A DNA stretch of 41,997 nucleotides from Prosthecobacter vanneervenii (GCF_014203095.1 NZ_JACHIG010000021.1:1-41997); one strand, 5' to 3'. Shown: positions 1 through 7,079, numbered from the stretch's first letter. Notes: a model not told the origin generated them from the sequence alone. Translations and numbers: made by a program.

Positions 1-352
1 CTGTTATCTTCAAATAGCAGGCGGCGCTCCCGCCTTGCCACTGGGGCCGCTGCGCTCGCCGGTTCATTATGACAATCTTTTCGAGAACAGGTCTAACCAC
101 AGAGTCCGAGCCGAGAGGCACAGAGCTTTTGTTTTGCTGAGTTACTCATCACCCGAGCTCAAGACGGGACTGGAAGTTGAAGGGACGTTCGATTCTGCCG
201 CAGAGGGGCGGAGATGCAGAGGGGGCAGAGAATTGAGACGGGCTTGGCTCCATTTGGTTGTTTTCCATGGGCTGCGGTTTACCGGGGGGCCTCAGGGAGG
301 AGGAGTAGGAGTACGAGGAGGAGGCAGAGTGGCGGAGCTTGCTGGTGGCTGG
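1..352. other. Left-edge stretch without a supported gene
   Basis: I see no gene here. Open frames across it have low-complexity, GC-driven translations and no recognisable domain. It contains degenerate purine-rich CGCAGAG-type sequence (about 98-127 and 200-235) like that between other genes in this window, and a short GC-rich start. It lies just downstream, on the minus strand, of the stop of the orphan thiolase fragment. Confidence 0.5.
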
Positions 353-454
353 TTAGTTTGTCAGTTCAATGGCCATGGCGATGCCCATGCCGCCGCCGAT
401 GCAGAGGGAGGCGATGCCGCGGCGGAGGTTGTGGTCTTCCATGTGGTGGAGGAG
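353..454 (-). pseudogene. Orphan 3' fragment of a thiolase gene
   Basis: Read on the minus strand this encodes 33 residues beginning LLHHMEDHN and ending AIELTN, then TAA. Residues 1-31 match the C-terminus of the intact thiolase at 1432-2580, including the LCIGGG segment with its active-site cysteine. At DNA level 363-454 and 1445-1536 agree over 92 bp with two differences, both synonymous third positions. The last residues differ: LTN here, DTP in the intact gene. The fragment has no start codon and no upstream thiolase sequence. It is therefore either a displaced original 3' end or the remnant of a second thiolase gene. Confidence 0.8.
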
Positions 455-1444
455 TAAACTAGATGTCTGGCGTCTTCTTTTTGTGTTTTTGCATGGTTCT
501 GCTTCCAAATAGGAGGGTTTAAAAAACCGAGCAGCTGGCTTAATTTTATTTTATCAAATAGGTTGGCACAGCCAATGCCATTGGTTGGCGCGTGGGCTCA
601 TTATATAACTGCCCCGTTCCAGGAGGCAGGCTACTGCGTTTTACAATTCGTCCACATATAAAGTCCCTTTTGAAAGATAATTTAATGTACTCAGTAGCCG
701 CTCACGATCCTCTGGCTGATAAACCTTCGTGTCAAAAGCCATCGTCAGCTTCTCAAATTGATTGTCCGCTCCAAGGAAGAGATCCGCTTGCCATCTTTGC
801 TCATTCTCAATGACGCTGAAGTACTTGCCCAGATAGTTTGCTCTTTTTATTATGTTAAATCCTTTCAGGCTTTTGGCTTCGCGCCAAATCGTTTGTCTAT
901 TTACATGAGCATTATATACCTCGATAATTACAGATGCAGTCCAATAATAAGGCGTTGCAAAAACTTCTTTGAAATCAATAAAATTCGCCGCAGTTATGAG
1001 TGAGTCTTTCAGGGAGCTTTCTTTATGTAATTCTTGATTATAGGCGTCAAGAACATAGTAGTTTCCTTTTTCCGTGTACAATATGAAAACTCCTTGTGCG
1101 GTATCAACCACGCCAAATATCCGCCCTTCCTCTTTAGGATAATTATCAACTTGTTCCGCCAAGAGATTTAGTGTTTTAGTTGGAATCAAAGTTCCAAAGT
1201 TGAATAAACCGCATAAGATTCCTCTTCCAAAATCTTTGTAAAATTGGATTAAATCCAGTGGTTTTGTTTGCAGCCCGGATAGTTCTGAAATTGGCAGATG
1301 ATTAGTCATAACCTCGCCGATGCCGACAATTGTCCATCCTTTATATTCTTTTATCATAATTAAATTTTTGAAATGGATTTGGTGATGGCAGTGTGATGCT
1401 CGTTGGCCGATTCATCGAGCTTAGAATGTGCCTAGGGGGTATCG
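455..1444. mobile_element. AT-rich insert between two copies of the thiolase 3' end
   Basis: About 990 bp, visibly AT-rich against a GC-rich surround, lie exactly between two 92-bp direct copies of the thiolase 3' end. The segment carries one minus-strand gene (641-1357). No integrase, transposase or clear terminal inverted repeat is visible. The arrangement resembles integration into the 3' end of a gene, where the incoming DNA supplies a replacement end and displaces the old one. Calling it a mobile element is an inference; local recombination between two thiolase paralogues with loss of one is an alternative. Nothing else is recognisable in 455-640. Confidence 0.45.
641..1357 (-). CDS. Hypothetical protein in AT-rich island
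   Basis: A 238-residue protein I do not recognise. It starts MIKEYKGWTIVGIG and has no signal peptide, membrane segment or catalytic motif I can name. Composition is that of a soluble mixed alpha/beta protein, rich in Lys, Asn, Ile, Phe and Tyr, with AT-rich codons (AAA, AAT, TTA, ATT) unlike every neighbour. It is the only gene between the two thiolase-end copies, so it probably arrived with the insert. No Shine-Dalgarno sequence is evident before the ATG; the upstream bases are almost all A/T. A role as orphan immunity protein or other accessory cargo is possible but unsupported. Confidence 0.65.
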   Translation of the reverse strand: MIKEYKGWTIVGIGEVMTNHLPISELSGLQTKPLDLIQFYKDFGRGILCGLFNFGTLIPTKTLNLLAEQVDNYPKEEGRIFGVVDTAQGVFILYTEKGNYYVLDAYNQELHKESSLKDSLITAANFIDFKEVFATPYYWTASVIIEVYNAHVNRQTIWREAKSLKGFNIIKRANYLGKYFSVIENEQRWQADLFLGADNQFEKLTMAFDTKVYQPEDRERLLSTLNYLSKGTLYVDEL

Positions 1445-2580
1445 AGTTCGATGGCCATGGCGATACCCATGCCGCCGCCGATGCAGAGGGAGGCGATGCC
1501 GCGGCGGAGGTTGTGGTCTTCCATGTGGTGGAGGAGGGTGACGAGAACGCGGGCGCCGCTGGCGCCGATGGGGTGGCCGAGGGCGATGGCTCCGCCACGG
1601 GGGTTGAGCTTGGCGGTGTCGAGGTTGAGCTCTTTGGCGCAGCCGAGGGCCTGGACGGCGAAGGCTTCGTTGATCTCGATGGCATCGACTTCGTCGAGAG
1701 CCCAGCCGGTGAGGGTGCAGACTTTCTGGATGGCACCGACGGGACCGAGGCCCATCAATGCGGGATCGCAGCCGACGGCGGCGCTGGCGATGATGCGGGC
1801 GCGAGGGGTGAGGCCGTGACGGGAGACGGCGTCTGCGCTGGCGAGGAGGGCGAGGGCTGCGCCGTCATTGATGCCGGAGGCGTTGCCAGCGGTGACGGTG
1901 CCGTCTTTGCGGAAGGCGGGCTTCAATTTGGCGAGGGAGTCGGCGGTGGTGTCGGCACGCGGGTGTTCGTCTGCGGTGACATCGCTGATGGGAATGATCT
2001 CGCGGGACAAGGCGGCGCGGCTGGCGGCGACGCGGCTTTGGCTGAGGGCGGCGAAGGCGTCCTGCTCGGCGCGGGAGATGGCGTGTTTGTCGGCGATGCG
2101 TTCGGCGGTTTCGCCCATGCCGATCTTGAGGAGGGGATCGGTGAGGCCATCGACGAACATTGCGTCCTGGAGGGAGGAGTCGCCGAGCTTTTTGCCGAAA
2201 CGGAGGTCGGTGGCGTAGTGGGGGGCGCGGCTCATGACTTCGACGCCGCCGGCGAGGACGAGGTCGTTTTCACCGGAGCGGATGGAGTCGGCGGCGAGGG
2301 CGACGGCTTTGAGGGAGGAGCCGCAGGCCATGTTGACGGTGTAGGCGGGGACTTCCTGAGGGAGGCCGAGCTTGAGGGCGATCTGGCGGGCGACGTTCAT
2401 GCCGGAGCCTGCCTGGAGGACCTGGCCGAGGATGACCTGCTGGATGTAGGCGCGGAGAGCCGGAGGGAGCATGGCGTCCCCGAGGGCGTGGCCGAGCTGG
2501 GTGGGGGAGAGGTCTTTGAGGCCGCCGCCGAAACGGCCGATGGGGGTGCGGCGGGCGTCGATGATGTAGATGGGGGGCAT
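1432..2580 (-). CDS. Acetyl-CoA acetyltransferase (thiolase)
   Basis: A 382-residue type II thiolase that condenses two acetyl-CoA to acetoacetyl-CoA or cleaves the latter. The nucleophilic cysteine is C86 in VNMACGSS, the INEAFA element is at 303-308, the catalytic histidine is H336 in ALGHPIGASGAR, and the second active-site cysteine is C366 in SLCIGGG. Length is slightly under the usual ~390. The N-terminal IYIIDARRTPIGRFGG is a canonical thiolase start. It is the last of three minus-strand genes after the SDR enzyme and CoA-transferase, though a 461-bp gap precedes it. Its final ~92 bp are duplicated at 363-454, and its extreme C-terminus (DTP) differs from the duplicate (LTN), so the present end may not be original. 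It could be named atoB, phaA or thlA; sequence alone does not decide. Confidence 0.93.
   Translation of the reverse strand: MPPIYIIDARRTPIGRFGGGLKDLSPTQLGHALGDAMLPPALRAYIQQVILGQVLQAGSGMNVARQIALKLGLPQEVPAYTVNMACGSSLKAVALAADSIRSGENDLVLAGGVEVMSRAPHYATDLRFGKKLGDSSLQDAMFVDGLTDPLLKIGMGETAERIADKHAISRAEQDAFAALSQSRVAASRAALSREIIPISDVTADEHPRADTTADSLAKLKPAFRKDGTVTAGNASGINDGAALALLASADAVSRHGLTPRARIIASAAVGCDPALMGLGPVGAIQKVCTLTGWALDEVDAIEINEAFAVQALGCAKELNLDTAKLNPRGGAIALGHPIGASGARVLVTLLHHMEDHNLRRGIASLCIGGGMGIAMAIELDTP
1445..1536. repeat. Direct repeat of thiolase 3' end, gene-attached copy
   Basis: This 92-bp stretch inside the intact thiolase gene recurs in the same orientation at 363-454 with two mismatches (1450 against 368, and one at about 1465 against 383). 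The match breaks sharply at both ends: at 1444/362 near the stop codon and at 1537/455 inside the gene. The two copies bracket the AT-rich insert. Confidence 0.85.
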
Positions 2581-3041
2581 GGGAAAGTTACAGGTTTAAA
2601 GTTTGAAGTTTAAAGTTCTCTGGGCGCGGTGCGTGTGAGGTGCTGGTGATCCGCAGAGAGGGCGGAGTTTTTTATTGGCCTACGGAAGACGCGGAAGACA
2701 CGAAAGCCAGAAGAGGATGGCTTTTTAGTGGGCTGTGGGGACGTGAGTGCTGGCATCGCTACGCGATGCGAGTGTGTTTGAGGAGGCCGATAGCGGTCAC
2801 GAGGGGTGTCGCTTCGCTCAACCCCTCGCTACAGGCTTTGATGGCTACGCCATCAGGGGAAGGTGGTGTGTGGGTAGAGTGAGTGATCGCAGTATGAATG
2901 TTGATTTGCCAAGTTGTCTGGCTGCGAGGGGCTCGTGCGGCATGGTGTTTGCCGTGCGCTGATGGACGGGCGGGCTGTCGCCACACCCATCCTACGAGCC
3001 GGCGTGGTGCCATGCGTTATTTTACGAAGGTGGTGAAGCGG
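2581..3041. other. Gene-free gap with small hairpins and dispersed repeats
   Basis: I see no gene. Right upstream of the thiolase start is an A/T-rich imperfect repeat (TTTAAAGTTTGAAGTTTAAAGTT-like, 2595-2617). Next come CGCAGAG/GGAAGACGCGG-type sequence (2651-2708) and three hairpins: CATCGC-TAC-GCGATG (2754-2768), GAGGGGT...ACCCCTC (2801-2827) and GATGGC-TAC-GCCATC (2840-2854). A 30-nt segment at 2971-3000 recurs at 8890-8919 with three differences. The thiolase promoter, if separate, should lie here, but no convincing -35/-10 pair was found. Confidence 0.6.
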
Positions 3042-4490
3042 TCATCGGTGCAGGTCGATGGAAGGAGTGAATTCCATTTTGGAGAGGATGTCGGTTTGGA
3101 GGTCGAGGCCTTCGGTGATTTCGATGAGGCGGAGGCCGCCGGGGACGAGCTGGAAGACGGCACGCTCGGTGATGTAGAGGACCTGCTGGCCATTGCGGAG
3201 TGCGGTGGGGCCGTGGAAGCAGACGTGCTGGATTTTTTGCACGAACTTGGGCTGGCCCTTGGCTTCGAAGGTACAGCAGAAGATGAGGCGGCGGGCGCTC
3301 TGGGCGATGTTTACAAAACCGCCGACGCCAGCAAAGCGGTCGGCGAAACTGGTGACATTGACGCTGCCTTCGTGATCGACTTCGACGGCACCGAGGACGG
3401 CGAGGTCGAGGCCGCCGCCGTCGTAGTAGTCGAACTGTGAGGGCTGGTCGATGATGGCTTCGGGGAAGTGGCTGCAGCCGAAGCTGAGGCCGGAGGCGGG
3501 GACGCCGCCGGTGGGGCCGCTTTCGACGGTGAGGGTGAACTCCTGGAGGCGACCGGTTTCGGCGGCGACCATGGCGACGGCTTCAGGGAGGCCGATACCG
3601 AGATTGACGATGTCTCCTTTGCGCACCTCCTGAAGGGCGCGGGTGCCGATGCGTTTGCGATCGGACTCGGGCATGACGGGGAGGGTAAAGGAGCCGTCGC
3701 TGGTGACGACGAAGTCCTCGATGAAGGCTTCGCTGAAAGTCTGATCGTGATGGAGGCCGCCGGAGGTGACGATGTAGTCCACGAGGAGGCCTGGAACGCG
3801 GACGGATTTGGGATCTGGGAGCTGATCAACGACGGACTCGACCTGGGCGATGACGATGCCGCCGTGGTTTTTGGCGGCCTGGGCCATGGGGAGGAGCTCG
3901 CTGATGATGCCTTCGCATTCCATGCTGAGATTGCCGCGTGAGTCGGCATAGGTGGCGCGGATGAGGGCGACATGGATGGGGATGGGCTTGTAGCGGAGCC
4001 AGGTGTCGCCATCGAGCTGGATGCGCTCGACGAGGGGCTCGGTGGTGCGTGCATTGAGCCTGCCGCCGCCGTGGATGGGATCGATGAAGGTATTGAGCCC
4101 GACTTTGGTGAAGAGGCCGGGGCGCTTGGCGGCGATCTCGCGGGTGAGGACGGAGAGGACGCCCTGGGGGAGATTGTAGGCCTCCACTTTGTTGGCGAGG
4201 GCGAGTGTGCCGAGCTTGGGGGCGAGATTCCAATGGCCGCCGACGATGCGCCGGAGCAGGCCTTCATGGGCGAGGTGATTGAGGCCGCGCTCGCAGCGGT
4301 CGCCCTGGCCGGCGCAGTAGTAGAGGGTGAGATCTGTGGGTGTGCCGGTCTGGAGGAAGCGGCGCTCGAGGGCGAGGGTGAGGAGCTCGGGATGGCCGGA
4401 GCCGACGAAGCCGCTGACGGCGATGGTGGAGCCGCTGGGGATGGCGGCGATGGCTTCGTCAGCGCTGGCAAGGGTGGCGGGTGCGCGCAT
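3042..4490 (-). CDS. Acetate/3-ketoacid CoA-transferase, fused subunits
   Basis: A 482-residue family I CoA-transferase with the alpha-like and beta-like halves in one chain, as in propionate CoA-transferase and SCOT-type enzymes. It moves CoA between an acyl-CoA and a free acid such as acetoacetate or acetate. The N-terminal half carries AVSGFVGSGHPE (24-35) and the glycine-rich HGGGRLN (140-146). The C-terminal half begins near GDIVNLGIGLPEAV (292-305) and carries the catalytic glutamate E323 in VESGPTGG. Preferred substrate cannot be read from sequence. It lies between an SDR enzyme and a thiolase on the same strand, which fits activation of acetoacetate before thiolysis. About 240 bp of repeat-rich sequence separate it from the SDR stop, so it may have its own promoter. 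Confidence 0.88.
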   Translation of the reverse strand: MRAPATLASADEAIAAIPSGSTIAVSGFVGSGHPELLTLALERRFLQTGTPTDLTLYYCAGQGDRCERGLNHLAHEGLLRRIVGGHWNLAPKLGTLALANKVEAYNLPQGVLSVLTREIAAKRPGLFTKVGLNTFIDPIHGGGRLNARTTEPLVERIQLDGDTWLRYKPIPIHVALIRATYADSRGNLSMECEGIISELLPMAQAAKNHGGIVIAQVESVVDQLPDPKSVRVPGLLVDYIVTSGGLHHDQTFSEAFIEDFVVTSDGSFTLPVMPESDRKRIGTRALQEVRKGDIVNLGIGLPEAVAMVAAETGRLQEFTLTVESGPTGGVPASGLSFGCSHFPEAIIDQPSQFDYYDGGGLDLAVLGAVEVDHEGSVNVTSFADRFAGVGGFVNIAQSARRLIFCCTFEAKGQPKFVQKIQHVCFHGPTALRNGQQVLYITERAVFQLVPGGLRLIEITEGLDLQTDILSKMEFTPSIDLHR

Positions 4491-4527
4491 GTTTCAGTGA
4501 CTGCGGAGGCTGGGGGTGGCGGATTTA

Positions 4528-4640
4528 ACACCGCGAGAGATTAGAAGACCGCAGAGATGAGGTTTTCATTCTGAGGTGGTGATGAGGAGGCGCTGGGGAC
4601 TGGAGGTTGCACCGCAGAGATAGGAAAAACGCAGAGGTGG
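4528..4640. repeat. Degenerate CGCAGAG-type intergenic repeat
   Basis: Two related stretches, ACACCGCGAGAGATTAGAAG with the following ACCGCAGAGATGAGG (4528-4562) and GCACCGCAGAGATAGGAAAA with CGCAGAGGTGG (4609-4640), sit between the CoA-transferase and SDR genes. Similar purine-rich text occurs near 98-127, 200-235 and 2651-2708, and in reverse at 12968-12988. The copies are too degenerate to define a unit length. Confidence 0.5.
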
Positions 4641-4654
4641 GGTGAGGGGCGCCG

Positions 4655-4720
4655 GGAAGAGGAAGAGGAAGAGGAAGAGGAAGAGGAAGAGGAAGAGGAA
4701 GAGGAAGAGGAAGAGGAAGA
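4655..4720. repeat. Hexanucleotide microsatellite (GGAAGA)x11
   Basis: Eleven uninterrupted copies of GGAAGA, 66 bp, all purine on the plus strand. The tract ends 11 bp before the SDR stop codon at 4732-4734, so it lies in the 3' untranslated part of that minus-strand gene, where the transcript reads as repeated UCUUCC. Copy-number change by slippage would not shift the SDR reading frame. The SDR gene does not extend into it. Confidence 0.95.
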
Positions 4721-4731
4721 TTGGCGGGGAA

Positions 4732-5490
4732 TCAGCCGCGCCAGCCGCCGTTGATTTCGATGGTCTGGCCGGTGACGTAGGAGGCGAGGGGGGAGCAGAG
4801 GAAGAGGACGACGTTGGCGACTTCCTCGGTGGTGCCGAAGCGGGCGAGGGGGACGTTTTTGAGCATCTCGGCGCGGACGGCTTCGGGAATGGTGGCGGCC
4901 ATGGAGGTGTCGATGACACCGGGGGCGATGGCGTTGGCGCGGATCTGCTTGCGGGCGGCCTCGCGGCTGAGGACGCGCATCATGGCCTGGACGCCGGATT
5001 TGGCGGCGGCGTAGTTGGCCTGGCCGAAGAAGCCCTGGATGGCAGCAATGCTGCCAAAGCTGACGATGGCGCCGTGATCGCGCATGATTTCGAGGGCGTA
5101 TTTGCAGCAGTAGAAGACGCCGGAGAGATTGACGTCGATGACGGCGTCCCATTCATCGAGGCTCATCTTGGCGATGGTGCGGTCTTTGATGATGGCGGCG
5201 TTGTTGACAAGGTAGTCGAGACCGCCGTGACGGGCCTGGATCTCCGCCATCATGGACTGGACCTGATCGGGCTTGGAGACATCTGCGGCGATGATGCTGG
5301 CGCTGTCTGTGCGAGCGAGGTTGAACTCATCTGCGAGCAGCTGGGCGTCTGCGGTGGTGCCGGGGGTGCCGAGGTGATTGAGGACGACGGTGGCACCTGC
5401 GCGATGGAAGGTGCGGGCCACCTGGGCGCCGATGCCCTGGGATGCGCCGGTGATGAGGGCGACTTTTCCTTTGAGGTCGATGGAGATCAT
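4732..5490 (-). CDS. SDR oxidoreductase (3-ketoacyl reductase / hydroxybutyrate dehydrogenase-like)
   Basis: A 252-residue classical short-chain dehydrogenase/reductase. The cofactor motif TGASQGIG is at 14-21, NNAA at 96-99, and the catalytic residues are N121, S147, Y160 and K164 (YAAAKS). The tail TGQTIEINGGW is the usual FabG-like ending. It interconverts a hydroxyl and a keto group using NAD(P). Next to a CoA-transferase and thiolase it is either acetoacetyl-CoA reductase (PhaB-like) or 3-hydroxybutyrate dehydrogenase; general FabG activity is also possible. It is the first gene of the minus-strand set and is divergent from the glyoxalase-fold gene across about 97 bp. No PHA synthase is present in the window. 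Confidence 0.9.
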   Translation of the reverse strand: MISIDLKGKVALITGASQGIGAQVARTFHRAGATVVLNHLGTPGTTADAQLLADEFNLARTDSASIIAADVSKPDQVQSMMAEIQARHGGLDYLVNNAAIIKDRTIAKMSLDEWDAVIDVNLSGVFYCCKYALEIMRDHGAIVSFGSIAAIQGFFGQANYAAAKSGVQAMMRVLSREAARKQIRANAIAPGVIDTSMAATIPEAVRAEMLKNVPLARFGTTEEVANVVLFLCSPLASYVTGQTIEINGGWRG

Positions 5491-5587
5491 GGTGTGGTTT
5501 TATGAGACGGAGCGCGGCGCATCAAGCTTTCCTCCACTCTGAGGATCATTTGCCACGAGGGGGAGCGTGTGGCATAGGCATGGAATC

Positions 5588-5965
5588 ATGGTCAAAAAAC
5601 TTCTGCACACCCGCTACCGGGTGAACGATCTCGAAAAGACGATCCACTTTTACACCCAGGTGCTGGGGCTGAAGGAAGTGAGGCGGCACAAGTCGCCACG
5701 TGGGTCTGAGCTGGTGTTTCTACAGACGCCGAACAGCGACGAGCTGATCGAGATCTGCAGCTATCCGGCGAGCGGGCCGGTGACGTTTTGCAGCGATCTG
5801 ACGCATCTGGCGTTTGAGGTGGAGAGCATCGAGGAGTTTGCGAAGCATTCGGCTGCGCTGGGTTACCCGCTGTCTGACGGGCCGACGCCGAGCTCGAGCG
5901 GGGTGTTTGCCTTTATTGACGCGCCTGAGGGGTATGAGATAGAACTGATCGAATACCGCAAATAA
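5588..5965 (+). CDS. VOC-family (glyoxalase I-like) protein
   Basis: A 125-residue single-domain vicinal oxygen chelate protein close to lactoylglutathione lyase. Two beta-alpha-beta-beta-beta modules are visible: the first opens LLHTRYRVNDLEKTIHFY with H7 as likely metal ligand and has ELIEI further on; the second opens LTHLAFEV and ends GYEIELIEY. The His/Glu/His/Glu ligand pattern of glyoxalase I appears complete. I chose ATG 5588 rather than the upstream in-frame GTG at 5567 because the family starts at VKKLLHTRYRV. The BrnT-like gene begins 18 bp downstream on the same strand, so cotranscription is likely. The substrate is not certain: glyoxalase I is the nearest recognised activity, but many VOC proteins act on other compounds. 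Confidence 0.88.
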   Translation: MVKKLLHTRYRVNDLEKTIHFYTQVLGLKEVRRHKSPRGSELVFLQTPNSDELIEICSYPASGPVTFCSDLTHLAFEVESIEEFAKHSAALGYPLSDGPTPSSSGVFAFIDAPEGYEIELIEYRK

Positions 5966-5983
5966 ATCCGTATATACCGTCTC

Positions 5984-6262
5984 ATGGACTTTGACTGGAT
6001 CGGCGCCGCCTTTGACCTCTCCAAGCTGCCTCCCAAGGACATTGAGGAGTCATTTGAGGATCCGTTTTCCATCAAGCTGCTGCCGGATGGCCAGCTAGAG
6101 AGCGCGGAAGCCCGGTACTACAACCTGGGCAAGTCGCTGCAGGGCAAGCCGGTGTTCAGCGTGTTCTGGACGGACGGGAAGCACTACCGGGTGGTGTTTG
6201 CGCGCCTGATGACGCCAGCGGAGCATGACTTCTTTGAGCGCAAGAAGGCGGAGGATCTTTGA
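5984..6262 (+). CDS. brnT: BrnT-like toxin of a type II toxin-antitoxin pair
   Basis: A 92-residue protein with the BrnT (DUF497) pattern: MDFDWIGAAFDLSKLPPKDI resembles the family's start, followed by the SFEDPFSIKLLPD segment, then EARYYNLGKSLQGKPVFSVFW and YRVVFARLMTPAEHDFF. BrnT toxins are small RelE-fold ribonucleases neutralised by a ribbon-helix-helix partner. Toxin-first order with the antitoxin 20 bp downstream is the normal BrnT/BrnA layout. The sequence just before the ATG contains the small palindrome GTATATAC (5970-5977), a possible site for autoregulation by the antitoxin; this is a guess from position. The N-terminus departs from the usual W-D-P-x-K core, so activity may be altered. 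Confidence 0.8.
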   Translation: MDFDWIGAAFDLSKLPPKDIEESFEDPFSIKLLPDGQLESAEARYYNLGKSLQGKPVFSVFWTDGKHYRVVFARLMTPAEHDFFERKKAEDL

Positions 6263-6282
6263 TTTTTTAACCCAGCACCGAC

Positions 6283-6576
6283 ATGGAAACCGCACCTGCA
6301 GACCTGAAGCTGATCAAAGCGTGGAGAGACGTGCCCGTCTTTGAGTCGGACGAGGCGGAGGGGAAATTCTGGGGTGCGCACCAGCTGGATGCGCGGCTGA
6401 TGCAGTCTTCCATCCATCGCACGGATGTGAGGGAGTCCACGACGATCACGCTGAGATTTGACCCGCGGATGCTGAGCCGGATCAAGCGTGTGGCGCGTAG
6501 GCGCTACCTGAACTACCAGAGCATGATCAAACAGTGGCTGAGCGAGCGGATGGAGCAGGAGCTGAAGGGAGAGTAG
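6283..6576 (+). CDS. brnA: CopG/BrnA-like antitoxin
   Basis: A 97-residue partner for the preceding toxin. The N-terminal half carries VPVFESDEAEGKFWGAH (residues about 17-33), the typical toxin-binding segment of CopG-type antitoxins. The C-terminal half, ITLRFDPRMLSRIKRVARRR and NYQSMIKQWLSERM, is a ribbon-helix-helix DNA-binding domain. It should neutralise the toxin and repress the shared promoter. The gap to the toxin gene is 20 bp. It ends in a gene-free stretch with twin hairpins before the convergent HU gene. Confidence 0.85.
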   Translation: METAPADLKLIKAWRDVPVFESDEAEGKFWGAHQLDARLMQSSIHRTDVRESTTITLRFDPRMLSRIKRVARRRYLNYQSMIKQWLSERMEQELKGE

Positions 6577-6655
6577 GCAGGCGGCTGTGTGCCGCCGCTA
6601 CGCCTTGCCACGGGAGGGAATGATTTTCGGACGGTTCCTGGCGATTTTTTATGAC

Positions 6656-6705
6656 GGGGCAGGAATGCCCCGGCTACTTTCATGTCATGGGGGCAGGAAT
6701 GCCCC
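6656..6705. repeat. Twin identical hairpins between convergent genes
   Basis: The 16-nt hairpin GGGGCA-GGAA-TGCCCC occurs at 6656-6671 and again at 6690-6705, each with a 6-bp GC-rich stem and a GNRA-type GGAA loop. They sit between the antitoxin gene and the HU gene, which converge. Neither is followed by a T run, so they are not standard intrinsic terminators, though they could stabilise 3' ends or act as spaced binding sites. Confidence 0.7.
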
Positions 6706-6711
6706 GGGTGC

Positions 6712-6984
6712 CTAGATGGACTCTTTGAGGGCGGCGGAGGGGACGAAGCGGACGGTTTTGGAGGCCTTGATCTCGACGGGAACTTTGGTCTTGGGGTTGC
6801 GGCCCATGCGGGCTTTGCGCTCGACGGGCTTGAAGGTGCCGAAGCCGATGAGCTGAACGGGCTCTTTTTTCAGGCCGGAGGCGATGGCCTGCAGGACGGC
6901 GTCGAGGGCTTCTGAGGCAGCGCGTTTGGAGGTGTCGCCACCAAGGATTTCCTGAACTGCGTCGATGAGCTGAGCTTTGTTCAT
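6712..6984 (-). CDS. HU/IHF-family DNA-binding protein
   Basis: A 90-residue histone-like protein that bends and compacts DNA as a dimer. It starts MNKAQLIDAVQEILG and contains IGFGTFKPVERKARMGRNP, the HU/IHF signature leading into the DNA-binding arm, then TKVPVEIKASKTVRFVPSAALK. I chose the ATG at 6984 because the family begins there; an upstream in-frame extension to 7083 has no family similarity and overlaps a promoter-like sequence. Divergent from the carbonic-anhydrase-like gene. HU and IHF subunits are hard to separate by eye, so no gene symbol is given. Confidence 0.92.
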   Translation of the reverse strand: MNKAQLIDAVQEILGGDTSKRAASEALDAVLQAIASGLKKEPVQLIGFGTFKPVERKARMGRNPKTKVPVEIKASKTVRFVPSAALKESI

Positions 6985-7050
6985 GGGCGAGTGAGATTCG
7001 TTGTTGGATAGAAGGTGAGTCCGTTCCAGAATGAATGAGGCGCGGCGCTG

Positions 7051-7079
7051 TTTATGGCGCTGACGGGTTAATTTCACAA
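7051..7079 (-). promoter_or_regulatory. Possible promoter for the HU gene
   Basis: On the minus strand TTGTGA (7079-7074) and CATAAA (7056-7051) are separated by 17 bp, each matching four of six bases of the sigma-70-like consensus. The pair lies about 67 bp upstream of the chosen HU start. This is the best candidate in the divergent gap but rests on weak boxes and an assumed consensus for this phylum. Confidence 0.3.

Noticed and set aside
1393..2613. A 406-residue plus-strand frame opposite the thiolase
   Set aside because: A Gly/Glu/Asp-rich shadow of the thiolase frame; the opposite strand has all thiolase catalytic motifs.
4655..4720. GGAAGA tract as a phase-variation switch of the SDR gene
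   Set aside because: The tract is outside the coding sequence and the unit is six bases, so slippage cannot shift a frame here.
4642..5505. A plus-strand frame with an Arg-Lys repeat across the GGAAGA tract
   Set aside because: The RKRK run is just the microsatellite in translation, and the rest is antisense to the SDR gene.
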